Shown in pieces: positions 1 to 9,918 of a stretch of 64,000 nucleotides of DNA. Below the pieces are notes generated by a model that was not told the origin of the DNA, ran no database searches, and worked only from the letters and a program-made list of their open reading frames with translations. This DNA is from Zerene cesonia. Lineage: Eukaryota > Arthropoda > Insecta > Lepidoptera > Pieridae. Where the stretch lies: assembly GCF_012273895.1 (NCBI RefSeq), contig NC_052106.1, forward strand, positions 6,386,001 through 6,450,000. The letters run 5' to 3'. Positions within the stretch are counted from its first letter, which is position 1; each line of letters starts with the position of its first letter. Both the position numbers and the translations under genes were made by a program.

Positions 1-181
1 TTCGGAACAAAGAGATTTATAAATCATTAATCTTTAATATCATTAAAGAAATATTTCTTCATTAAATATCTATGCTAATTATTATTATATTTCATTTCCA
101 ATTACATTTCCTAAGCCATTTACAATTGTATAACTGAATAAAATAAAAATTGATTTCTCAAATTATTTTTGTACACTTTAG
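1..181. other. Intron sequence of POLRMT at window edge
   Basis: AT-rich sequence with no plausible coding exon, ending in a good acceptor (CACTTTAG) directly before the first visible POLRMT exon at 182. It is read as the 3' end of an intron whose upstream exon is outside the window. Confidence 0.7.
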
Positions 182-3100
182 CGCGAGTTACTAAACGAAG
201 CTGAAAATGAATGGCGCGGAGTGATAAAAGAGGCGTTTATACGAAACCTCAGCACGCTCAAGTCGCGAAGCAATGCATCGCATTCTGCTATCACATTATA
301 TCCATACTTAAAAGTTTTAGAGGTGGGTCTTTATTATTATTGCTAATAATTATTTCTATAAACACATATATTGTCATTAGTATACATATGGATATTATGA
401 CCAGCATTAACGTACAGGAAATGATGTTTTTAGGTGGACCAATTTGTGGAGATAATAATGAATGAAATCACAAAGCTGGTGGATGGAAGTGAGACATACA
501 GTCCTACACTCAAGTTGTTACAGAGGGATTTGGGAGTGCAAGTGTATAATAAGTGAGTAAACCAAACTAATATAAGGAATGTAAAGGTGTGAAGTTTGAA
601 CCTTGTTGACTTGTTACAAAAAAATACATGTTAATAAATGAATAAATAGATAAATAAATGATAATGGTAAGGCATAAAAGATAAACACTATTGTTTTATT
701 ATATATTATTACATTATTTTTCAATATTACATGTAGTTTAATTATATTAAATGTTAATTTCTTCATGTAATGTAATAAGTAGAAATATATATATATATAT
801 ATATTTTAAATAAATTTTCAGGTATCAAATAGAGCAATTCAAAAAGAACGGAGTGCTTCAGAAGATTGAGAATGTGTATGAGAAGTATTGTAAATGGTAC
901 TTAGAAAGACATCCTTTAGATGATACCGGGAGGCCCTACAATTCCAGACAAGCATGGCAATTACTTGTACATCAGAATAGGGAGGGGGCTAGCCTAGTAA
1001 GTAAATTGGTAACCATTGTTGCTAAAAACAAAGAAAGTTCTCCATTTGATTGTGTAATTTGTTACTTGATAGCTCCGAGAGTTTTCAAACACATGACACT
1101 TTTTGGGTATTTTTTTATAGGAAATTGTTGTTATTTGGTCCCTTTTCCATATCTGAGGAGGTTTCTTCCCAAGACGTTGATGACCTTTTTTGTAGGACCG
1201 AATTACGAAAGATACGACTTATTTCATTTGAATAGCTCCATGGATTGAAAATTATTGTTTTTTGGTCTCTTATCAAAATGTGAATTTCCCTCTCCCATTG
1301 ATGACCTCTTTCTTATAAACGGAATGTGAAATATATACGTTTTATACAATATCATAACATATTACGTTTAAATCTTGAAACTAAAAGGTATTGTGTTATT
1401 TCCTTTTAGGATATAGAAGAAACTCCATGGTCTACGGAGATCCGACAAAATATTGGAAAGTTCCTGTACAATATAATTATTAATGATGTCAAGATTGATG
1501 TCAATTTGTTCAAACCCAAGTCCAAGGTGTAAGTGTTCTATTTTATAAACTGCTCATTTCACCAAGAAATTATAGATTTAGGTGTAGAAAATAGTCTTAT
1601 GTAAAGAAAAATGAATCATATTTAAAAATAAATTAAATCAAATTAAGTTAGAAATTTTGAAAGAATAGAAAAAATTTGATCACGAGGCAGGATTCGAACC
1701 TGCGTATCTTGCCTAACCTGCGTGCAGGTTCGAATCCTGCCTCGTGATCAAATTTTTTCTATTCTTTCAAAATTTCTAATTTATAAAGCATTTCAATGCT
1801 ATAAAACTAAAAATTAAATTTAACAAAGGCCGCGTTCCATCGATACAATATTGTAATCATTGAAATAATGTTTCGTATTGGTTGTGATGGTTCTTAATCA
1901 TCTCAATAGATGGCGTGGGGTGCCCCTTAGGCACATGAAACCGAAAGAATAGAAGAAATTCGATTACTGTGGCAGGATCACGGGTGGCCGAGAGGCTAGG
2001 CGTTGCTACGGTTAGGCAAGATACGCAGGTTCGAATCCTGCCTCGTGATCAAATTTTTTCTATTCTTTCAAAATTTCTAATTTAGAAAGCATTTCAATGC
2101 TATAAAACTAAAAATTAAATCAAATTAAGTTGTCAAATAAACAATTGGTAACCGAGAGTTATATTTATTAGAGTAATTGGATTAATAACCACTCAAGGAT
2201 ATGAATGAAAAAAACATATATTTTTTATTTTAACTCTTGATTGTGCATTGTGCACACATAAGAAGATAAAAACACTCACGCTCAACCACAAAAAAATCAG
2301 TTTATAAATCAACAAAAACAAAAAAAAATATGAAAAACAAAAATGCACTAGTGCACCAAACGAATGCAAAATGCGGCAATATACGAGGCGTTTTTGATGA
2401 AGACTCAAACTGCGTCATCAGATTTTATAAATATAAATATTTCTAACCAGGGATCGTACCCGCTGACCCGACGACGTATTGTGTTACGCAACGCAAACGC
2501 ACCCTTTATTTTTGCACCAATTGATGGTGATAAGGAACAATTTTTTTTCTTATTACTTTATCAAGTTGAAAGTTCACCTTATGTAATTGTTAGCACTGAT
2601 GAGATATCATAGTTTAATAATGTATGCCATCTCATCAACAAATCAATACACATTGTTCCAGTAAGAAGCTCCCCGCCGTGTACAAAGTGCACCGGCCGTG
2701 GGGCCGGCTCGTGCGGCTGGAGCTGAAGCCGCACCCGGTGCTGTCGCGGCTGTGCGCGGCGGCGGCGCGGGCCGCGCTGCGCCTGCGCGCCGCGCTCGCG
2801 CCCACCGTGTCGCCGCCCGCGCCCTGGCTCTCGGCCACCGCGCCCGCCGCCTACCTGCTCACCGCCACGCCGCTCGTGAGGTGCGTACGTGCTCTTATTG
2901 TGCTAGTCGACCACGCTTCGCCACCAATTGGGCCAGCTCGCACCGGAGAAGTACCACACCCCCACAGAAGACCGGTGTGAAATAGCATACTGCTGTGTTT
3001 CTTTCAGTGAGTGGGGGAGCCGGAGGCCCATACCCATCATATTCCTTTCCTTTATTGCTCTAATCAATCCTTTCCTAATCCCTTTCCAATTTGAAATCGG

Positions 3101-6100
3101 CAATCCATTTGGAGAGGTCTGCAAACGACGTTACGCCTCCCAAATGTTCATGGGTGGTGGTAGCGCTTACCACCAGGTGACCCATCAGCTCCATTGCCGA
3201 TGGTGAAACAAAAGACAATAAAAAAAAACAGTCAAATTCGGGTCTTTCATTTTACTTCAACATAAGACATTTAATAAATATGTCTATATGTGCTGTTCAA
3301 TTTCACTTCTCAAATCTTACCGCACTACCTATTACGTAGTAAACAAATGTATGAAGTATAAACCAATGTACAATTCGCAGGATGCCCGTGTATGTGATGA
3401 GTCAAATGAAACGGCTGGAAGAAGCGCCGCAAGCGGACCTGTACCCGGTACTGGACAGTTTGAACCAGCTCGGAGAAGTGCCGTGGGTCATCAATCAATC
3501 GATATTGGACCTACAGCTGAAGGTTTTTAAGTAAGTTTTTGTTTGTTTTTTAGTAACTTAATGAACCCCTCTAAAGATTGTTATATATTATTTTGCATGT
3601 GATCCTAATCGAGACGTATTGCATATTTGAGATGGCAAGTCCCATCTGACATTGTGACTTATTTATCTAAATTTGATTACAGGTCGGGTGGCGATAAGAA
3701 GCTCGATATTCCACCGCCGGCGTCTTCCCTGAAACTGTCGGATATACCCGGGGAGAGCGAAGGAGCCAGCGCGTACAAGCGGCGCATCGCCTTCAACCGC
3801 GCGCGCGCGGACATGCACTCGCTGTGGTGCGACTCGCTGTACAAACTGTCGCTCGCTAATCATTACAGGTGGGGGATATTCATTTTTGTTACGAGGAGGT
3901 TCGTACTGTAGTTTATGGTCGATATTTTTTTTTCTATTTTTTTTTTGTCTTTGTTTAGTGATTTTTACAAGATTTTATTGAGTTTATATACACAATATAA
4001 CACATGAAAGTACATTATTACAAAAACATTTAAAATATCATTAAATAGTATTTATCTGCCAAAAAAATAATAAATTCGTTTAATCTGAAATGTTCTAGCT
4101 TAGATCATAACACTAAGTTTACAAGCTTTTAATTTTAAGTTGATATTTTACACAATTATCACATTTCACCAATCTATACTAATATTATAAAGCTGCAGAG
4201 TTTGTTTGTTTGTTTGAACACACTAATCTCAGGAACTACTTGTCCGATTTGAAAAATTCAGTCAGATAGCCCATTTATTGAGCAAGGCTATATATGCACC
4301 ACGGGCGAAGCCGGGGTGGCGGATTATAATCAATGTCTAATCACATGCACATGGCGATCACGGTTGTTATATCTAGCTTGAAAAAAAAAATAAGTATAAA
4401 CAAAATCAAAGCCATCCTTCAATCAATAAATGAGGATTGGTTCGTCATCAGGGAGCGCATGTTCTGGCTGCCGCACAACATGGACTTCCGCGGGCGCGTG
4501 TACGCGGTGGGCCCGCACGTGTCGGCGCTGGGCGCGGACGCGGCGCGCGCGCTGCTGCGGCTGGCCCGCGCGCGCCCGCTCGGCCCGCGCGGCCTCGCCT
4601 GGCTCAAGCTGCACGCCGTCAACCTCACCGGCGCCCGGAAGCGCAGCACGCTGCGCGAGAGGTATGGCGTTGGTGCTCCCTCGAGCCCGGCCATTTATGT
4701 GTTGCCTTATGTGAAAAAACTTTATGACTATAATTTAAAAATCACTTTCAAACATGTCAGGTGTATTTGGCGCGTAAAAAGAATGACGTCAGTTTTTTTT
4801 AATTCTTAAATAATGACAAATGTTCCATTACCTCAGGTTGGAGTATGCAGACAGCATAATGGACAAAATTTTAGACTCGGCCGACCGACCTCTCGACGGA
4901 ATGGGATGGTGGAAGGAATCTGAGGATCCTTGGCAAACTCTCGCTTGTTGCATCGAAATCGCCAACGCCGTACGATCTCCCAATCATGAAGGTAAGCTTT
5001 TGGAAATATTTTACAACTTGAATACATACCCATAAAAGGACAGCGACGCTCTGGGTACGCTACGCAAAATGGAACCGGGTTATAAATAAAGAACAACAGA
5101 AGCTTTAATTGTGCGCTAAATTGACGTCGGTGCTTCGTAATTGGCAGAGTACGAGTGCAGCTTCCCGGTGCACCAGGACGGCTCGTGCAACGGGCTGCAG
5201 CACTACGCGGCGCTGGGCGGCGACGCGGTGGGCGCCGCCGCCGTCAACCTGGCGCCGCTGCCGCGCCCGCAGGACGTCTACAGCGAGGTGGCCGCGCTGG
5301 TGAGTCGCACCCCGCCGGTCACCGGTTGCTCCTTGACCTTGATTCCACACATTTTTGGGACATTTGATTTTTTTTTTTAAATTATCAAAAAATTTCAAGA
5401 AAAATAGTTCTTTTTTGTTTCGGTTCACAAATTGGTGTTAACACTAATAGGCTGAAAAAGTATGGGCCAAATTACATTTGCGGTTGTAAATTCGTAAATT
5501 AGTGAGCGCGTCATGCATAGTGTAACTACTTATACTAAATTGTTTGTTATTTTTGTGAGATCCTGATAAGATTTTTTCCTTGCATAACATTGCAACAAAT
5601 TATAAAGCGAAATTCGATCGAATATTCTAGAGTTTTCCCATATACAGGTGGAAACGATGCGAGCGAGGGACGCCGAAGCGGGAGTGAAGCAAGCCATCAT
5701 CCTTGAGAACTTTGTACGCAGGAAGGTCATCAAACAAACTGTTATGACGACCGTGTATGGCGTCACCAAGTTTGGCGCGAGGCTGCAGATCGCTAAGCAA
5801 TTGAAGGGTAAGACAAACTCAAACTCAAATTATTAATATGAAATTGAATATTTACTTCAGCGGATATGTTTAGATGGCTGCTTAATATCAACCATCCCAT
5901 TCCCATATGTTATTTTTACTTGAAAGGGTTCTAAATTTGCCTACAGTTCTTGGCCACCGTTACATTCTTATAAAGTTACTGCAATCCAATAAATAAGGCT
6001 TGTGTTCCACTGCTATTTAATTCCTTTCTTTTAAACTACTCCATCTGTCTCTTTCTCTCCACTTTTAACTCTTATTACCAGGCTCATATGGCAATTTGAC

Positions 6101-8161
6101 ATAACGTAATTGACGTATAAACTTCTCTACTTGCAGACATAGACGATTTCCCAAAGGAGCACGTGTGGTCGTGCTCCCAGTACCTCACCACGAAAACGTT
6201 CGACAGTTTGCGCGAAATGTTCACGTCCACTAAACTCATCCAGGATTGGTTCACGGATTGTGCCAAGTAAGTTTATTTCTTTTTATGGTTATTAGGGGAT
6301 AAAAATATTTTTTGCTAGTCAAGAAACATTGAATAGATCTTTTGAAATGCAATCAATAATTCGGAGAGAAAGTAGCTTATAAGTGAAATTTAAAATTCAA
6401 TTTTATTATTGAATTAAAGTAGTTGCAACCCGTAATAGAAGGAATCGGTGATGTGTTTGTGTAAAAATATAGAATGTGGTTAAATACGTACTTGCAGGCT
6501 GATATCGGGCGTGTGCGGCGAGAGCGTGCAGTGGGTGACGCCGCTGGGCCTGCCCGTGCTGCAGCCCTACTTCCGCCGCGCCGCGCCCGCCGCCGCGCCG
6601 CCCGACCTGCTGCAGTGAGACATCGCATATCTCCCTATTATCTGTACTAATATTATAAGGTTGAAGGGCTTGTTTGTTTGTTCGTTCGAACGCACTGATC
6701 TCTGGAACTACAGGTCCGTTTTGAAAAATTCTTTCAGTTTCAGAAAGCCCATTTCTTGAGGAACGCTTTAGACTGTATATATACGAAGTACTACTGTATA
6801 TATACCTCAGGCGAAGCCGCAGCGAACCGCTAGTACATTACAATAAAAAATATTTAAAAAAATATTATTAATATATATAAATATACGATATTTGATCTTA
6901 TTTGATACGCTTTTATTAGCTTCACCCGTCTAATTGCGTGTAGCCAATGTCGATGCGTGCTCGACACCCACATAATATATACATACGTGGGAGCAGACCA
7001 CGTACGTGACTGATACAACATGTCTTCCCCAAAGGCGGCCGTGCACGATGAAGCAGCGCAACGCGTTCCCGCCGAACTTCATCCACTCGCTGGACTCGTC
7101 GCACATGATGCTGACGGGGCTGCACTGCGAGGCGGCCGCCGTCACCTTCGTGTCGGTGCACGACTGCTTCTGGACGCACCCCGACACCGTGGACCGGATG
7201 AACGAGGTGCGAAACACTGTGATTGTTAAAAAAAAATGTTTATTGTGAAAAAAAAATACAATAAATATGTCATCGTCGGTATTAGAGCTGGTGGGTTGCC
7301 TGATGGTAAGCGTTACCATCAGTAATCATCGCCCATGAACATTTGGAGAGGCGTAAGTTCGATTGCTGAATTTAGTCGCCTACAAATGGATTGCCGACTT
7401 TAAATTGGAAAGGGATTAAGAGAGGATTGACGAGAGGAATAAAGGGACTAAAAAATAAAGGGACTGGAAAAGGGAATGGGCATCCGGCTCCCCCACTCAC
7501 CGAACGAAACACAGTAATTAACCAGTATATTCTTTCATTTGTTGTTTACAGATATGCCGTGAGCAGTTTGTCGCTCTGCACTCGCAACCGATATTGGAAA
7601 ATCTGTCGGACTTTATGGTGAAGACGTACAGTTACGCAGAAGAGTAAGTATATATGTAATTGTTTATTATTATAAATAAATGCGAATGTGTGTGTGATGA
7701 TGACTGTATGTACTTATGTATGTATATTGGTTACTTTTTCACGCAATATCACTGAACGCATTTCGATGATACTTGGTACTGATGTAGCATTTGTACCAGA
7801 GGAACACATGAGCTAATGAAATATCTGTTTTTGCCTGAAGGGTCCGTCCGCGGATGGAACCGCACGGCACAGCTAGTTAAAAACAATTATCAAACATCCA
7901 AATGTCTTAACCTTTATAATATTTAAGTCAAAATGTTTTTCGTATTCTGCTATTTTTATATATTTGTGGTATTAATTTACTTGTTGAATCTTCTGAAACA
8001 ATAATTACGATATTAATATGAAAATTATTCACAGGGAATTACAGGACGGATCTGTTGGTGCTTCAAACAAGAAACGAGTGAACTCACTGCTAAAGAAGGT
8101 TCCAGAAAAGGGAGATTTCGACATTAAAAGTGTACTGAAGTCTGTTTATTTCTTTAGTTAG
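182..8161 (+). CDS. POLRMT: Mitochondrial DNA-directed RNA polymerase, 3' part of gene (16 exons)
   Basis: This is the single-subunit, T7-like polymerase that transcribes mitochondrial DNA and makes replication primers. The exons are 182-322, 434-552, 822-996, 1410-1528, 2662-2880, 3381-3530, 3683-3868, 4452-4661, 4837-4991, 5148-5299, 5648-5807, 6137-6266, 6498-6614, 7035-7206, 7552-7643 and 8035-8161. All phases join and give 807 residues ending in YFFS and TAG. The family is usually about 1200 residues, so the targeting peptide, PPR region and promoter-binding N-terminus lie upstream of the window. Visible motifs, numbered within this part, are palm motif A HQDGSCNGLQHY with Asp502, the O-helix RKVIKQTVMTTVYG with Lys571 and Tyr579, FPPNFIHSLDSSHMM, and motif C SVHDCFWTH with Asp721. 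All catalytic residues are present. Some exons are extremely GC-rich and others AT-rich. The stretch between QPYF and the MKQRN motif is short and Ala/Pro-rich. The acceptor before 7035 (AAAG) is weak but is the only phase-correct one I found. Confidence 0.96.
1651..1776. repeat. Perfect 53-bp inverted repeat
   Basis: Arm 1651-1703 and arm 1724-1776 are exact reverse complements, separated by a 20-nt loop. Each arm contains the 3' half of the tRNA-like unit, including its B-box-like ttcgaat and the cctcgtgatc acceptor strand. The A-box half is missing. A transcript could form a very stable 53-bp hairpin. It is probably a rearranged copy of the tRNA-like repeat. Confidence 0.9.
1976..2050 (+). 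repeat. tRNA-shaped element (SINE head or tRNA pseudogene)
   Basis: The sequence folds as a complete cloverleaf. The acceptor stem is 1978-1984 with 2042-2048. The D arm is GCC/GGC at 1987-1989 and 1999-2001. The anticodon arm is TTGCT/GGCAA at 2003-2007 and 2015-2019 with a 7-nt loop. A 5-nt variable region follows, then the T arm GCAGG/CCTGC with loop TTCGAAT (2025-2041). The loop has C at the position normally U33, and its formal anticodon would be GGT, so a working tRNA is unlikely. The acceptor pairing extends by two more base pairs (GA/TC) beyond the tRNA into the flanking repeat. A second full copy lies at 26594-26668. Confidence 0.75.
2905..3205 (-). repeat. Lepidopteran SINE-like repeat, copy 1 (POLRMT intron)
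   Basis: Reading on the minus strand it begins with the 'gagctgatgggtcacctggtgg' type head and runs through 'tgaacatttgggagg' and the 'ggctcccccactcactg' segment to the 'ccccggtgcgagctggccc' type end. It matches copies at 7285-7525, 35115-35400 and 50630-50905. No coding function is visible. Confidence 0.8.
4171..4320 (+). repeat. Dispersed 'tactaatattataaag' repeat (POLRMT intron)
   Basis: Starts with 'ctatactaatattataaag', continues with gtttgtttgtttg, 'ctcaggaactac', 'cccatttattgag' and 'ccacgggcgaagccggg'. The same order of blocks recurs at 6640-6835, 27920-28115, reversed at 43985-44165, and degenerate at 60395-60590. It is a non-coding short interspersed element common in Lepidoptera. 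Confidence 0.8.
6640..6835 (+). repeat. Dispersed 'tactaatattataagg' repeat (POLRMT intron)
   Basis: Same family as 4171-4320, with the blocks 'gtttgtttgttcg', 'cgcactgatctctggaac', 'cccatttcttgagg' and the terminal 'aggcgaagccgcagcg...gctagta'. It fills most of the intron between exons 6498-6614 and 7035-7206. Confidence 0.8.
7285..7525 (+). repeat. Lepidopteran SINE-like repeat, copy 2 (POLRMT intron)
   Basis: Plus-strand copy of the family at 2905-3205, starting 'gagctggtgggttgcctgat' and ending near 'ctcaccgaacgaaacacag'. It lies immediately upstream of the acceptor of exon 7552-7643, so the repeat end is close to the branch-point region. Confidence 0.8.
7655..7880 (+). repeat. Degenerate 'tattataaatgcga' repeat (POLRMT intron)
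   Basis: Begins with a tattataaataaatgcgaa-like head, has a tgtgtgtg run, the 'actgaacgcatttcgatgat' block and an end 'acggcacagctagtt'. It belongs to the second 'actaatattataaatgcga' family seen repeatedly in the MMD introns. Confidence 0.6.
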
Positions 8162-9918
8162 TCAGCTAGCGCTGGGGCTTATGTAGGTTATTGTCGAATT
8201 AATATTAAAGATTGTGTGTTTTCAGACATTAGATTATTGTTAACTTTATTCTTATGTTTTTCATAGAGTATTGATATTTGCACTTAAAATTATAAACACA
8301 TTTAGTTAAATCTAAAAAAAGAAGAAACATAAGTGAAGAAAGTAAGATTTTAGGTTAATTTTGAAAGTTTATTTTGCCGATCTTATTGCTAGCAGTGTAT
8401 TTGATTTAATAATGTCTGTTTGATTTGAACACATTAAATATTTTAGTTGGATAATCTCTTAGAAGACTTGTGTCTATAGAAAACCAAACATACTGATGAT
8501 TGTTAACGGCATTCTAATGTTATATAAAAATAAGACACACAATCTTATTCGAACAGACTGATGTACATAGTTTTTCACGATGTTTGATACGAATAATAAT
8601 GTATTTACAAATGAGAAATGAGTCGCATTGCACTGCTTATTGCGAACATTTCGCATACTGCATGAGTCCAATTCTTATATATTAATGAGTTAAATAGATT
8701 AACCACGGATATACTTTAGTGTATCTCAGTTATGTTGAAAATAATGTTGAAATGTCAGAGAATGTTTTTGAACCTCAAATAACGCCGTAGTATTAACGTA
8801 GTGCAAAAGGTTAACAATCTGTGATTGGTTAGTGTTACAATAAACTAAGGTAATTATTATTGGGTTTTATTTCAATAACTTACCCCACCCGTACTCTACA
8901 CTGAATAGTATAAAGAATAATATGTATACAGTATAAATACATGTTCAGACACACATAGGATTAAGGATATTATATCAATAAAATAAATCACTATAAAACT
9001 TGTTTTTATTTCCGTACAAAATTTAACGGTATGTAGCTAAAATAGCAATGAAATAAGTCACTAAAGGTCACTAACAGGTGTGAAGTAACATGTGGTACTG
9101 ATTGTTAACCTAGTAACATGGAAATATTTGGCGTGTGCAGTCTAAGGACCCATTCCACGATATCCAAATTAAAAAGACGTTAGATATATAGACACAATAT
9201 TAGAGTTAGTATAATAATATCTCATGTTATATTCAAAGAAAAGTTTACCTGGTTGTTATGCCAAAATTAAAGTGTTTTATTCAATGCTAAGAACTTATTT
9301 CAAACTTTTATATTGTTCTTATAACAAAATATCAATCTGTTTTTACTGAAAAAATACAAATGTCTACAATATACAATACTTGTCTTCCATATAGTATAAC
9401 ATTGGGGTAATATTTAGAGTATCGTGCAACAAGACCTATTTAATTAAAAATGTTTAAAAGAAATGTCTTTCTTATTTTTTTAATATTTTCATAATATAAA
9501 TATAATAATATCTAGAATACAATGTCCTAGCTTGAGCTATAACTATCTTTCGCTATTGCTCAGTCTGATTTATATTTATCTAGTTAAAAGTCCTATCAGT
9601 TTGAATTTTAAATAAAAATACTCTGAAAATAAGAACCAAAACAAAAATACATTATTAATATAATATAATAAATTATCAGTCAAACAATCAGCTTTTCGTA
9701 GCTAGAAAGAAATTAGAAAGATACTTTTTTTAAATTACACTTCGTTTCGCGCCTTTCTTTTTCATTTTTATGGACATAGACAATTAAGAAGTTTGATTCA
9801 TATTATCAAAATACTATTACAAATCACACTCAATATCAAAAACACATATTTTAAACATTTTTTTAAAACATCACAAGCTAAATTTAACATCAATATATAA
9901 TCGAATGCTAAGAGCATT
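8162..9918. other. Convergent 3' flanks of POLRMT and KATNIP
   Basis: AT-rich sequence with no recognisable exon. A canonical AATAAA for the plus-strand POLRMT transcript is at 8839-8844. Minus-strand AATAAA candidates for the KATNIP-type transcript read as tttatt at 8866-8871 and 9005-9010. If these are used, the two 3' UTRs meet or overlap slightly around 8.8-9.0 kb. Confidence 0.5.

Larger units (their letters stand above)
1631..2131. repeat. Composite tRNA-like repeat insertion flanked by 19-bp direct repeats (POLRMT intron)
   Basis: The intron between exons 1410-1528 and 2662-2880 carries two units of one repeat family. The first is a perfect inverted repeat (1651-1776). The second holds a full tRNA-like fold (1976-2050). 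The whole block lies between two identical 19-bp direct repeats, 1631-1649 and 2113-2131 (aattaaatcaaattaagtt), which look like a target-site duplication. Both units end in the same tail containing 'agcatttcaatgctataaaa'. Related copies in the window are at 25840-25945, 26480-26700 and 54095-54190. Confidence 0.75.

Noticed and set aside
1976..2050. Calling this a functional tRNA gene
   Set aside because: U33 is replaced by C, the formal anticodon GGT is not expected for a eukaryotic tRNA-Thr gene, and related copies are truncated and repeat-flanked.
2635..2838. Open frames on the minus strand and in other frames across POLRMT GC-rich exons
   Set aside because: High GC content removes stop codons in all frames; the plus-strand frame is the one that matches POLRMT and keeps splice phase.
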